Part shown: positions 19,135-29,529 of the stretch, in pieces
Layout: the number at the start of each line of letters is the position of its first letter
Numbering within the stretch: the stretch's first letter is position 1
Source: Spirometra erinaceieuropaei
Lineage: Eukaryota; Platyhelminthes; Cestoda; Diphyllobothriidea; Diphyllobothriidae
Direction: 5' to 3'
Assembly: GCA_902702965.1 (NCBI GenBank)
Contig: CACRXP010000152.1
Span: forward strand, 1,006,393 to 1,070,392
Length of the DNA: 64,000 nucleotides
Position numbers and translations under genes: made by a program
The notes under the pieces: generated by a model
What the model saw: the letters and a program-made list of their open reading frames with translations, nothing else
What the model was told of the DNA's origin: nothing
The model's database searches: none

Positions 19135-20045
19135 GACTACTTACATTGGGGTGCAATAGTAACTTTCGTGTAGTGCAATCCTTAGTTATTGTAGGCACGT
19201 CAGGAAGCCGGCTTTCGGAGGAACCCCTTTTCGACAGACTACAAAAACCAAATTCTGTAAAAATGACTACTTAAGTGGTGCGAATTTTTCACGTTATTTT
19301 TGATGTCGTTGTAAATTCAAGTGTATTTTATCGAAAACATGCAGAAAAATATACTTTCTTGTATGCGTTTATCAGAAAATTACATATTTAAATTTTCTGC
19401 CGGAAAAAAGAGCTTCTTCCGATTTTAAACAAATCTCTAATCGCGAGGTTTGTTAAGACCGCGAGGTGTCCACTCACACAGCATCGCGCCGGCATGTAAA
19501 TTAATGCTCTTTTTAAGACGGACAACATGGCCGATGTCCATTACAAAATTTCGAGGACCCTATGTGACACTTTGGTGGCAGCATACTTCTTACACGAAAA
19601 CTATGCGGATTGCAGTTTGCAAACTCTGAACGCAAGTGCAACAGTAGGATAGGCTCAATATCATGCAGGCACTGGAAGTTTTTAAAATCAAATGATACAC
19701 TATCTTCAAGAAAAACTTTGAAAAGACGTAATTTGCTATCACATGAGTAAGAGAAATAATATTTTTATGCGTGTTTTCTATGAACTGTATATGAATTGAT
19801 AAGGACATCGAAAATCCATAATAAAAAATTCGTACTAATTAAGTAGTCACTTTTTTTAGAAAATACAGCTTATGTAGACGGACGACAGGAAGCTCATTTG
19901 ACAGTTGGCATTCTGCCATGACTGAAATGGTTTGGGGTAAAGCTAAATGATGATTAATGTGACAACGCTAGCTATACAACCCTTTAAAATTGGAAATGCC
20001 GCAAAATTTCGGCTAACTTTGCATAAGATAGGAAATCAACTACAA
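19135..20045. repeat. TA fold-back element, diverged, nearly complete
   Basis: Left-arm blocks (ggcaggaagccggctttcgg-like region, aaaaatgactacttaagtgg, atcgaaaacatgcagaaaaa), a centre (gcaaactctgaacgcaagtgc) and right-arm inverted counterparts (gtgttttctatgaactg, taattaagtagtcac, ttcggctaactttgc) are present in family order. The outer TIR on the left is poorly preserved. Non-coding. Confidence 0.6.
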
Positions 20046-20154
20046 AATAGTGGAAGGAAACATGGGCTACGTATTTACTTGGTGTAACATTTAGTGCCAT
20101 ACGATACATATCAGAATGTAGCTCAGAGGGGGTATGCATTCCAAGTTGATATAA

Positions 20155-20317
20155 TGAAAAATAGAAGAGGTTCTTCGGAAAAGTCGAGTTGTACTCGTGA
20201 ATTTTCGAGCTGGTGACACCTACCCGTCGTCAGACGAAATGAAAACGAGGGAGAAAGTTATGTTGTCACAGTAGACCAGTTAGTGTGATAGGACAGAACA
20301 GACCACTGAAGTGTGAG
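20155..20317 (-). repeat. PLE terminal repeat, 3' side of the coding strand
   Basis: Inverted copy of 22334-22496. The shared order runs from ctcacacttcagtggtctg through tttcgtctgacgacggg to ctcgaaaattcacgagtac and aacctcttctatttttca, read on the minus strand. Its outer side (20120-20155) also resembles 2250-2285, so the original repeat may have been longer. Confidence 0.85.
20195..20237 (-). ncRNA. Hammerhead ribozyme candidate in PLE 3' terminal repeat
   Basis: On the coding strand: TCGT, CTGACGA, a 20-nt stem II segment (GGGT/GCTC outer, GGT/ACC inner), GAAA, a minimal stem III and a TTC triplet followed by ACGA, which pairs with TCGT. Stem III has almost no loop and the first stem II position is unpaired. 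If active, it would probably need dimerisation, as reported for minimal PLE hammerheads. Confidence 0.5.
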
Positions 20318-22338
20318 TGGGGGTGGGCTCCCGAGGTCATGGTAGGTCACTGAGTGAGGGGCGGGGAAGGGAGAGGAGGCGGAACAATTACGGCACACCG
20401 TGCTGGAGGGGGAGGGCGGGTGGTGAAGCAGTTGGAATGCGGCGGCTGTATTCGCGGTCGTTGATGCGTGATTAGGGCAGGGGGCAGTCATTCGTGAACG
20501 TAAACCCTCGTAATGGGCATCTACGTCAACGTGGCGCTTGATACTACCTGCATTGGAGTACCAAGCCTCGAGAAATTCCCTCGCTCGCTTTGTGTTAGCC
20601 ATGGCGACGACCTCAGTGCTACCCCAATTGAATCGGTTGTCGTACGCGAGTGCATGGGCAAAGACGAGGGACAGGGGGTCTCGCCGACGGATAGCTAGTT
20701 TGTGTTCGTTGATACGGGTGCCCAGACATCGATCTGTATGGCCAACATACACGCAAGAACAATTGGCACACGGGATGCGATAAATTACATTCGTTTGTTG
20801 CTCTTTGGGGATGGGATCCTTCCCTCGAGCTAGTGCTGCGCGTAGTGAAAATGCCGGTTTGTGGGCAACGTGAATACCCAAGCGGCTGAACTGCCGGGCG
20901 ATTATTTCGGAAGTTCCACGCATATATGGCAAGGAGTAGAATTTTCGCGTCACAATCTCTCCGTTGGGGGTGGGGTCTTGCGACTGTGTCTGGTGCCTGA
21001 GACAGTTCTTTACAAAACTGATCGGATATCCGTTAGAGCGGAATAACTGATACAGGTGAGCAAGCTCTTTGTTCAGGAGATCGTTGCTGTTACAGTAACG
21101 GTGGGCTCGGCTAAACAGAGTTCGGACGCAGCTTCTTTTGTGAGCTGCGGGGTGGTTGCTTCCATAGTTGAGGATAATCTCAGAGTTAGAGTCTTTCCTA
21201 TGGACGCTTGTTGCCAGGCTACCATCGCTCAACTTCTGTATCCTCACGTCCAGAAACGGCAAGCTGTCTCCAATTGCCTCCTCGCGGGTAAACTGTATGG
21301 CTGGGAAGACGTCATTCAGTCTCTGGTGAAGACGTTCGACTTCGCACTTCTTTATTATGACAAAAGGTGTCATCAACAAAACGAAGCCATAGTTTAGGCT
21401 TGATAGTTTGAAAAATTATCTCTTCTAGTCGCTGCAAAACTAGTTCGGCGAGCAGTTCTGATATTGGTGAGCCCATCGGGGTTCCATTTACCTGTTGCTG
21501 GTAATTATTATCAAATTGACAATAGTTCCTAAGGCAAAGATTTAGCAGTTCTATAACATGCTGCGTTGGGATCTCAATAAGATTGTTCTGTAGGCGTTGG
21601 GTTGCGCATTTAATCGCCAAATCGTGTTGTATGGAAGAAAACAAGGCAACGACGTTAAAGGACAGGGAGCATTCATCGGTACTTACTTTGAGGCCTTGTA
21701 CCCTGCGGAGGAACGCTTGAGAGTTGTTAATGCTGTAGTCCGATCCTTGAGTGAGCCGCTTCAGACGACTGTATAACCACTTAGCCATATTGTAAGTGGG
21801 TGATGCGATAATTGGCACTATAATCCTCAGGGGACATCCACTTTATGCACTTTCGGGAGGCCATACGCGTGTGCGATGTGGGGATCACTGAGGGTCATCA
21901 ATCTGGAGTCATCTGGACTGATAACTTTCAAACGAACGAGCTCATTACCCTTCTTTTTGATGGCTGCGGCTTGCTTTTTAGTCGGATCTTCACCAAGAAG
22001 GGTATAGGCCTCCATGTCACTGAAGATTTCATTCGCCTTGTTAACGTATTCAACTTTGTCCATGATGACAGTAGCGCCACCCTTGTCTGCGGGAACAACG
22101 ACAATACTGTGATCAAACTTCAATGATCGTAATGCCTGCGCTTCTTCGGCCGGTAGATTTTGTTGGTATCTTTTTGCCGGGGAATACCGGTGGCGCAGCT
22201 TCGTGTGTTTGCGCGCATGTCTTCCGGAAATTTGGAGGCCAGTAGAATGGACTCAAGCCCAGCTAGGAAGTCGGTAGGTGTGGCACCCGCATGATTAAAT
22301 CCTATTCCCTTTGATAGGAGGGTGATTTCCCCCCTCAC
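20258..22338 (-). pseudogene. PLE polyprotein: reverse transcriptase plus GIY-YIG endonuclease, frameshifted
   Basis: Four frame segments make up the protein. 22338-22120: N-terminal region starting LLSKGIGF. 22123-21827: VVVPADKGGATVIMDK and YGLPKVHK. 21818-21312: the palm, with SFNVVALF as motif A, NGTPMGSPISELLAE as motif B and WLRFVDDTF as motif C. 21379-20258: FVIIKK, LPFLDV, SNHPAAHKRSCVRTLF, then GIY-YIG (VIYRIPC, CVYVGHT, TRINEHK, EFLEAWY; residues about 196-292 of that segment). The motif A Asp is Asn (codon at 21654-21656, a GAC to AAC change). Joins need one-base corrections near 21362-21365 (extra T in a T run) and 21830-21833 (lost C in a C run), plus a shift near 22190-22210. 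GIY-YIG PLEs insert by nicking DNA and priming reverse transcription. Confidence 0.9.
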
Positions 22339-22496
22339 ACGTCAGTGGTCTGTTCTGTTCCATCACACCAACTGGTCTACTGTGACAACATAACTTTCTC
22401 CCTCGTTTTCATTTCGTCTGACGACGGGTTAGTGTCACCAGCTCGAAAATTCACGAGTACAACTCGACTTTTCCGAAGAACCTCTTCTATTTTTCA
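22334..22496 (+). repeat. PLE terminal repeat, 5' side of the coding strand (inverted)
   Basis: Inverted copy of 20155-20317, lying just upstream of the reverse-transcriptase frame in the direction of transcription. The two repeats differ at a handful of positions (gggttagtgtc here against gggtaggtgtc), so the insertion is not very recent. Confidence 0.85.
22414..22456 (+). ncRNA. Hammerhead ribozyme candidate in PLE 5' terminal repeat
   Basis: TCGT (22414-22417), CTGACGA (22418-22424), GAAA (22445-22448), a TTC triplet and ACGA (22453-22456), as in the opposite repeat but antisense to the PLE frame. A change inside stem II makes a T-A pair where the other repeat has an A-A mismatch, while another position becomes A-C. 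The evidence for constraint is therefore mixed. Confidence 0.45.
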
Positions 22497-22499
22497 CAT

Positions 22500-23450
22500 A
22501 CCAATATTTCTGCTATCTGAACCTTTGGTAAGGCCAATTAATAATTTACCAGATTTATTGCTCTTTAACTTCATTATAAACTAGAAGGCTTATATGGGCT
22601 TGACGACAGCAATAGCCGACTCAGTACCCTTCTTGCCTGGAGCCGTATCCAACAGGCTGATCAGAAGATACAATTTAACCGAGCAAGCCGCTGGTCTATC
22701 AGGGACTTTGGTTTCATCTGACTGTGTGACAAACTAAAAACCAACATTGTTGTTACGATCTCGACATGGGCATGCTGTTTATCGACCTGTCCTGATTGCA
22801 GGTAGAAGTGTGGGGATTTCGGCTTGCCACATAGCTGACACTAACAACTGCCGATTATCGCAAGTTTTAAATGGGAGATTTTTAGAGAGGAAGTTGCCTC
22901 ACTCAGTCGATGCTTCATCTTCAAGGAGACCGCAATCTACGCATACAAACCTCGAAGGTATCAGGCCACCTTAACCGACAAGTTTTTCGCAAGTTGATGC
23001 AGGCCTTGACTGTTTTTGAAAACGTTGTGCTGAGGAGGTTAGCCAGGAAATCATTCATCAGATTTTGCAGTTTTGTTGAGAGCAACCTCGGCGCCCCATT
23101 AAGGACTGATTTTTGTCCAGTGAATATGGGTGCCTTCGCAAATGGACAGCAAATAATTGTGACAGGTCATTTGTGATTGCTTTTGAGAATGCTTCAGCAA
23201 CCAAATGCTAAAAGTAGTCATTTCTCTGGAAGGGCATGAAGAAACATAGCACTGGGCTTTTTATCCTCTTTAAGAACATAGGTTTTTCAGGTCTTCTCCA
23301 GATTTCAATTCTCGGTAAGATCGCAGTTGGTAGCCAGACATTATACTTTGATACGGTCGATGTGCGTACATGTTATCAGTAGGTGTGCTTACCTTGTCTA
23401 GGCAACTTGTTATCAGTAGGTCTGCTCTTATTGAGTTAGACCGGTCGCCC
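22500..23450. other. Unannotated sequence
   Basis: Frames of 75-88 codons on the + strand (22747-23176) are not recognisable. No repeat of the window's families was found between the PLE and the telomere-like array. Confidence 0.4.
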
Positions 23451-23454
23451 GTTT

Positions 23455-23730
23455 CTGTCAGACTGTTGGGTTTAGTGAGGGTCAGGGTTAAAAGTGGGCT
23501 AAGTTTTAGGATTAGGGTTTGCGTTTTAGGGTCAGGTTTCAGTGTTAAGGTTAGGGTTGAGGTTTCCGTTAGGGCTGTGGTAAAGGTTAGGGTTAAGGTT
23601 TGGCCTAAACTTAAGGTTAAGGTTAAGGCTAGTGCTAGGATTAGGCGTAAGGTTGGGGTTAGGGTTGAGGTTATGGTTAGGTTTATGTCTACGTTTTCGG
23701 TTAGAGTTGGGTTTTGGGATTTTGGTAAAG
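23455..23730 (+). repeat. Long degenerate telomere-like array
   Basis: Roughly 275 bases of variants of GGTTAGGGTTAAGGTT, such as taaggttagggttgagg, ggttaaggttaaggct and ggttggggttagggttg. Most units are mutated from TTAGGG. The 174-codon frame here (23370-23894), rich in Val, Arg and Lys, is an artefact of the array. It may be an ancient interstitial telomere or a telomere-targeted element footprint. Confidence 0.8.
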
Positions 23731-23799
23731 TTTCGGTTTTGACGTTTACGGCTATTCTTTATGGTTGCGGTCGGGGTTGCATTTTATGGTTATCCGTAG

Positions 23800-24955
23800 G
23801 GTTTAAATTTCTGCCATTATTCCACCTATTTAATACTTCCCAGCACTTTCCCTGGAACCATCATTTTTATCCAGAAACTCCAGCATTCCTCTAACAGCCC
23901 TTCCATTTACCCCACCCATATAACCCCATTTCCCACCATTCCCGTACGACAGGGACATGGCTGTCCGCCTCCCCATTCCTGGCATCAAACCACGATCTGA
24001 CCAAATTTCTTGAATAATTTTGAACAAGATCTGCCGTTGCACTTGTTTATGGGGTTTACAGGGTCCAGCCAGTAGACTTTCTACGTATGTGAAAATCACA
24101 CATACATCTATGTCGTTCCGAAGATAGCAGATAAAATTCATAACATTTTGCAATAGATGCTGAATATTGTCCATACCTAATAAGCAGCATTAATAAACGG
24201 ATGCACGCGATGCTATCTATGTGAACAGCTCACCTCCTTGAAAAGTTTCATAATTGCAAACTACTTTGAAAAAGAAGTCGTTTACTGACAAATTAGTTTA
24301 GGAGAGGCTATTTTTGTGTCTGTATTCGTGGCCGTTCACGCAACCATAGCGTGAACATTCTTAGCGTCTGCTGAATGCACTTTTATTTTTTAATGATAAA
24401 CCTTCACCAACTGTCATAAAAAGTAGGACCACGCAATTAGCTACACTGGTTTGTGTTAATTAGTCGGCTCCTTTAACATAGGCAGCTATTCTAATAGCTG
24501 TTCATACTTACACCCAATTTGCCGAACAATCGTTTTTTGCATTGTGGTTCATTGTACGTCTTCTTGTACCACTCAAATTCATTTATTATCATTCTGCGCA
24601 ATTCTACATTTTTTACTTCTTCCAGGCATTATACTGGGAGAGAGAAAATGGTAGTCCTTTTGAGGAACAACGCCGCTCCATGTGCAACGTAAATAGTGAA
24701 TTTGTATTAGTCCACTTTTAGTGGTTTTAAATTATCGTTTTGTTTGTCATATGGGTCCGACGTAAAAGCACTTGCATAGTTCGACTAGGTTGACAGTCCA
24801 TCAAATTCTATGCCACGGCCTGAGAGCATCTCTTTTCATGCCCATATCCTTTGCGCTCCAGCAGACTTCTCCTTCGCTTATTGTCTCAGGGTATGAACTT
24901 AAAGTTTCTCGAGCCCATTAAGTCATCGTTTGTGACTGAACTTATTATGTTACGC
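23800..24955. other. Unannotated AT-rich sequence
   Basis: One minus-strand frame of 114 codons (23830-24174) has no recognisable motif. No family repeats seen. Confidence 0.4.
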
Positions 24956-24964
24956 AAATGACAA

Positions 24965-25245
24965 ATGGAGTAGTATGACATAAACGACAGAGACAAGGGA
25001 AACTGGAAGAGCCATTTCTGGTCTATTAGTCGTCGTCAGCCAGTCCTACCCAACCCCGAAGTGTGGAACACTTGAGGCTCGAACTCGCGACCTGTTAGTT
25101 AGAAGTCCAACATATGTTATGCCAATCTGCCTATATCATGCGCCGCTGTGCGGTAGCTGGTTGGGCTCGAGACAGAGAGCCAGAAGGCACAACGGAACGA
25201 GTGAGTTCCGTAAGAACGATCGGTAAGCGCCCTCTACCGAATGGG
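24965..25245. repeat. Ribozyme SINE, two halves in opposite orientation
   Basis: The 24965-25090 part is the ribozyme and head half in minus-strand sense (gacaagggaaactgg, gtcgtcgtcagccag, gaggctcgaactcgcgacct). The 25124-25245 part is the tail half in plus sense (gcctatatcatgcgccgctg to gatcggtaagcgccctctacc). The halves are not simple neighbours of one unit, so an inversion or a snap-back insertion is implied. Stem II of the ribozyme is mutated. Confidence 0.75.
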
Positions 25246-25249
25246 ATAG

Positions 25250-26770
25250 TGTTTGAACGAAGGCATTATCCTACGATTTATCTCAAAAACGTTTTGGTCC
25301 ATGTTGTATTCTTTGGTCACCACTGAATTCCATTCTTGTTTTAAATTTCAATTCGATAGACTCATTCCTTCTATCTCTGTCTCTTTTACATGCATTCGGC
25401 AGGCGTTCTCACTCACATAGGCTCGTGCGAACTTTGATGCTCATTCATTTTCTGTTTATAATAATTGTCTGCAGAGTGGATGTGAGGAATTAGACTAATC
25501 AAGCTGGTTGTCTAAAATCAGTGTCTTAAAGCATATTTCTTTATTTTTAAGAAGTGGCATTTCATAATTATTTATAACTTATTCCAAATTGAGACCACCG
25601 CCATCAACGTAAATTGTGAACTGCCTGACAGTTTCGACTTTGCCAATTGGTCTTCTCATTTTTGTGAATTTCTCTTCTGTCATGATTAAGACTTAATTCA
25701 TGCCACTTCTTAAGAAATTATTTAAAGGAAAATACGCATAACGTTTTATTCAGGACATTATTTGTTGGCAGCTATAACTTTTTTCACCTCGTTGGTAAAA
25801 ATAGGTCCTGCCATAAGAAAATGCTGATCTTCCGAATCAGTCAATTAATCCACTCACTTTTTGACTTCTGCATAGGAACTAAAGCTCTGCTCAGCAAGGC
25901 TATTTTCATAGACTGGAACGAATCATGGCCTGATGGAGCATTTGGGAGAGAAAGTAGCGAGTGGGAGAGGGCTTCTCAACAACATGCTTACAAGTTTCTT
26001 CCTCTCTCAGTGCAACATGCGGCCTAGAGATGTCCTATTGCGAGATCATCTTAACACGTCTTTCATCACATTCGGAACTTTGGTGTTTAATGCCTGACTA
26101 AAACTGATTAACTCTTGTGGATATCACTCAACTATAGCAGATGCTTTTAGGGAATCATAGTACACCATTCATTTTTGGTCGCACTTGGCGCACGGCGTGG
26201 ATATTGAGTTTAAACATTTATATTGATGGTTGGTCATGCGCCCAGGGATTTTAAGTCTGGGATTGTTGTAAAAGATTTATTTTGCGTCATCAGTCACGAT
26301 TCCATGCAAACCTCGCGTCTTGGAAGCAGTAGTTCATATGTGGCTTTATGCATTTCATTGTCATTTGGGCAATTCATGAGGCATCCAAATACCTTGTTTT
26401 GTATCATTGCCAATGCATGTAAACGTATTGTAACAGTGATCCAATTAACCAATATTTCAGACATTCGTTTATCTGCTTGACATGGACGCTGATCGATTTA
26501 CGTCTTTAATTCTTCACCTCCGAAGCTCATCCGGTTGTCCTAATGGTCTTTTATTTTATGTCAGTATCCCTTTTAAAGAGCTCAACCCATTTCCTGAAAA
26601 TCCTTTCGGAGAGAGGGCGCATGCTACTATAAAAGTTTTCAAGTAAAGCTCGACTTTCAACAGCCCTTTTTCAAATTGAAAGCAAAAGCAATACTTCCCC
26701 AAAGGCAGTTTTTCTGACATGCAACTATACATTTTCCCTAAAATAGATAGTATTAGTGTTTATCCTCTAG
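25250..26770. other. Unannotated AT-rich sequence
   Basis: Only short frames (up to 85 codons, 26223-26480), none recognisable. No repeat family of the window was identified. Confidence 0.4.
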
Positions 26771-26775
26771 CCATA

Positions 26776-27727
26776 CAGTGAATGAGTGAGATCACGAAAT
26801 TTTAACCTAGATTCTGAAATGAATTTCCAAATGGAAAGGATTACATAAGCGGCGTTGTAAAATTGATTAGTCTGTAGAATTATCTCGTGATATTTCAGAT
26901 ACGTCCGTTGTTGAGTTTTAAATGCCATCTACAAATACCGCGCTCGATGAAAAATGATTAATTACATAGCATGCATTTCCTATATCGATTTTCGATGCCC
27001 CTATATATTCAAAAATATTTTGCATAAGACGAGCACAAAAATATTACTTCTTGTGCTCATTTGGCAACAAACCAATACTCAAAGATAAGGCATCGTTTCG
27101 TCTGGAAAAGTTTTTTAACTATACGAATTTTTAAGACCATGCAATGTTCATTCAAATAGCATCGTGTCTATATTTTCAACAATGCCCTTCATTAAGTCAA
27201 CAGTATAGTTTACATTTATTGCGGAATTTTATGAGCAATTTAAAGAATTTTCTCAAAAGTACAAAAAAATGAATGTTTTACGCAGAAATTACATAGTTTT
27301 AAGACTGGAAACTCTAAGCGAAAATATATCGGCCGATCGAGTTCAGAATTAGTCTAGAATTGAAAAACGTCTTTAAAATCAAAGAGTGTCCTTTATCAAA
27401 TATATAATTTGAAAAAAGAATGATTTGCTACCAAGTGAGTACAAAGAAAAACATTTTATTGAGGTCTTCCATAAAATATATTCGAATTAACAAAGGCCAC
27501 AAAACTCGATATATACAATTCCCATTAGTTGAGCAGCCGCTGCCATCTGGGAAAGTTTTAACAGGCGGCCGAAAAAATGTGCATTTGAACGCCAACACCC
27601 CTACGTGTCTGAAGTATTACGGAATTATGTCGTAACTCAATTAATCTTACATCGCCATTTGATTAATTCTTCCTCATATAAAGCGTATTTCGGAATTTTG
27701 GCCAACAGTTCATCAGATCCGCCACTG
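26776..27727. mobile_element. TA fold-back element, nearly complete, diverged
   Basis: The left terminus CAGTGAATGAGTGAGATC follows a TA (26774-26775). The right end reads ggccaacagttcatcagatccgccactg and is flanked by AT, so one TSD base has changed. Internal blocks (tctgaaatgaatttcc, gatatttcag, tgcataagacgagcac, gaaaactctaagcg-like centre) match the family. Frames of 71-117 codons crossing 27420-27958 are repeat-derived or fortuitous. Confidence 0.65.
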
Positions 27728-28350
27728 ATTCTATGTCATGGACCGGGCACGACAACTTTGTTGAGGTTTATTTTAAAAAAACGTGTGGCCATTTTTAGTT
27801 CGTCGAGAGTAGTACCCGTTAAGAAATTTATAGAAAAAACGGAGCAAATTAAATTCCCACCCAATGTAAATTATGACTCCAAAGTCAAAAGACTTGTCGA
27901 AAATACCCAAGACCAGACTACTGCATTATCCCCCTCCAATCTGCCTTACAAACGTTAAAATATCACATTAAAGCATGCTCCATAAAGTAGAAAAAGTGTG
28001 TTTTCTGTAAAATATTTCCCAGTAACTACGAACTTGAAAGAAGTTCTGCATAAAAACAGACTACAAAGGCGGAGGAGCACTTAAAATTTAAGATGAGGTC
28101 AGAATCAAACGAATACCAGCAGACCTTAGTAACTCTTTCCAATTTGTAAACTCCGAAGTTGCCGACGTCCATAATAGTAACATCTCAGTTTGAAAACGGA
28201 TCCAAAAATAGGTAATTCGATTCTGAACTGCCTGAGGAAATTTCCAGTAGACGCTTTGAGCTTCTTAACACTTTTGGACCAAATTTGTCTCTGAAAAGCT
28301 GTTCTGCGGTTCTGCGCCTAATAAAGATTGATAGATGTTTTAACAGATTT
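27728..28350. other. Unannotated sequence
   Basis: No frame of interest beyond the end of the 117-codon frame that starts inside the fold-back element. A taataaag signal at about 28320 has no recognisable element upstream. Confidence 0.35.
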
Positions 28351-28353
28351 TAA

Positions 28354-28658
28354 ATAATTCATGTTGACCCCACTGTGAAAACCTCGGCGCCACGGCGGGA
28401 TTCGAATCCACACAGTATGAGAAAGGATTTAGTACAGCCAGCGCTCTAACCACTTGAGCTACGAGACCCCACCGGACGACTTGAGTTTAATTACATGGGC
28501 GGGTAACTTGACCTAAATGTAATTAAACTCGAGTCGCCCGGTGCGGCCTCGTAGCTCAAGTGGTTAGAGCGCTGGCTGTACTAAATCCTTTCTCATACTG
28601 TGTGGGTTCGAATCCCACCGAGGCGCCGAGTTTTTCATAGTGGGGTCAACATGAATTA
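28354..28658. mobile_element. Fold-back element with tRNA-like arms, copy 2 (best preserved)
   Basis: Two arms of about 140 bp (28354-28496 and 28515-28658) are near-perfect inverted copies around a spacer of about 20 bases. Each arm spans a tRNA-like sequence, an outer atgttgacccca / tggggtcaacat segment and an inner gagtttaattacat / atgtaattaaactc segment. A transcript through it would form a very long hairpin with a tRNA-like fold in each strand. It could be a SINE pair inserted head-to-head or a dedicated fold-back transposon. I did not find convincing target-site duplications. Confidence 0.8.
28545..28625 (+). other. tRNA-like sequence in right arm
   Basis: The acceptor stem pairs six of seven positions (GGCCTCG/CGAGGCG). 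The D-arm is GCTC AAGTGGTTA GAGC and the T-arm GTGGG TTCGAAT CCCAC is perfect, with canonical box A (tagctcaagtgg) and box B (ggttcgaatcc). The 31-nt segment where the anticodon arm should lie does not pair as one, so it is unlikely to be a working tRNA gene. The internal pol III promoter could still be active. The left arm carries the same on the minus strand with more changes. Confidence 0.7.
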
Positions 28659-28659
28659 A

Positions 28660-29430
28660 TAACGATTGCTTGTTGGAAAGTTATTGTTAGAGCCACGACC
28701 GCTATTGTGGTCCCAACCTATAGGCTTTAACTCGCTTACCAATCATGTGCGTCGTGGTTTTGCATGTTCCGATTCTGTGTCCACAGTCTTGGGCCTGGCG
28801 AATGAGGACACTTAGTGAAGAAGAGGTCTGGTCAATCATCGGAACCATTTGCGTATTTGTCGGAGTTTTTGAACTGATTCAGAATTCCATCATCAGTGGT
28901 AAAATCGGCAACTGAACAGTTGATATTTAAGCGACGAGATATCAGCCAATAAAGACTAGCGACGCAGGCCTGGGGCTAGCTATGCAGGGCTTTGCACGCC
29001 GGCGTCAAACTGAGTTCTCCTCCGAGGCTCGCAATTTGTGTTCTTTGGTTTATCGAGCTCTCGTCATTTACTTGATGCTGGCGCCATTGATGGAAGAGGA
29101 TTTCGACCAGGCCTAAGGCAAAATTTGTCTTCGAGGGCTCGATCACAGATACCATTTTGAAATAAATTTCCATTGCGGACACACCAGTCTGTGAGAACAT
29201 ACAATCACTAATTAGGTAACCCCATGCATAGATTCTTTTGTTACGGAATTACATTGACACAAGAACAACCCCTTCCCCGTTTTACTCTCGCGAGCAGGGG
29301 CTAATTTGCATGTATATGTGTCAGTTAAGCGACTGCATACAAATCCTTCAATGTTTTCTTTACTTTATCGATCTCTGAATGTTTGATGCTCGTTTGATTT
29401 TCTCCTACTTCCTTCTTCGCTTCACTGGAT
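28660..29430. other. Unannotated sequence
   Basis: One minus-strand frame of 74 codons (28976-29200) without features. Nothing else recognised. Confidence 0.35.
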
Positions 29431-29435
29431 GTCAG

Positions 29436-29522
29436 CACAAACCGACGAAGCCAGTCAAAAAGTCCTCTATATGGTGCGCACCTTCTTCATACTGCAAGCT
29501 CAAGTGGCCATACATCCGTCAG
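29436..29522 (+). CDS. Possible internal exon, unknown protein
   Basis: Twenty-nine codons open in phase 0 at both ends lie between a strong polypyrimidine-AG acceptor (ttctcctacttccttcttcgc, then gtcag) and a consensus donor CAG/GTAAGA. The translation begins HKPTKPVKKSSIWCAPSSYC and ends KLKWPYIRQ. I do not recognise the protein. The evidence is splice context only; partner exons were not identified, so chance occurrence is possible. Confidence 0.3.
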
Positions 29523-29529
29523 GTAAGAA

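Larger units (their letters stand above)
20155..22496 (-). mobile_element. Penelope-like retroelement, nearly complete, inverted terminal repeats
   Basis: A reverse transcriptase plus GIY-YIG frame on the minus strand (22338 down to 20258) is bounded by about 163-bp repeats in opposite orientation (20155-20317 and 22334-22496) with only a few differences. PLE terminal repeats are known to occur in direct or inverted arrangement. Both repeats carry a hammerhead-like motif and the cgagtacaactcg hairpin. Frameshifts and a catalytic substitution show that this copy is not autonomous. Confidence 0.88.

Noticed and set aside
23370..23894. 174-codon Val/Arg/Lys-rich frame, one of the longest in the window
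   Set aside because: It reads through a degenerate telomere-like array, which has few stops in this frame.
28545..28625. Functional tRNA gene
   Set aside because: Box A, box B, D-arm and T-arm are good, but no anticodon stem can be formed in the 31-nt central segment and the sequence sits in a mobile palindrome.
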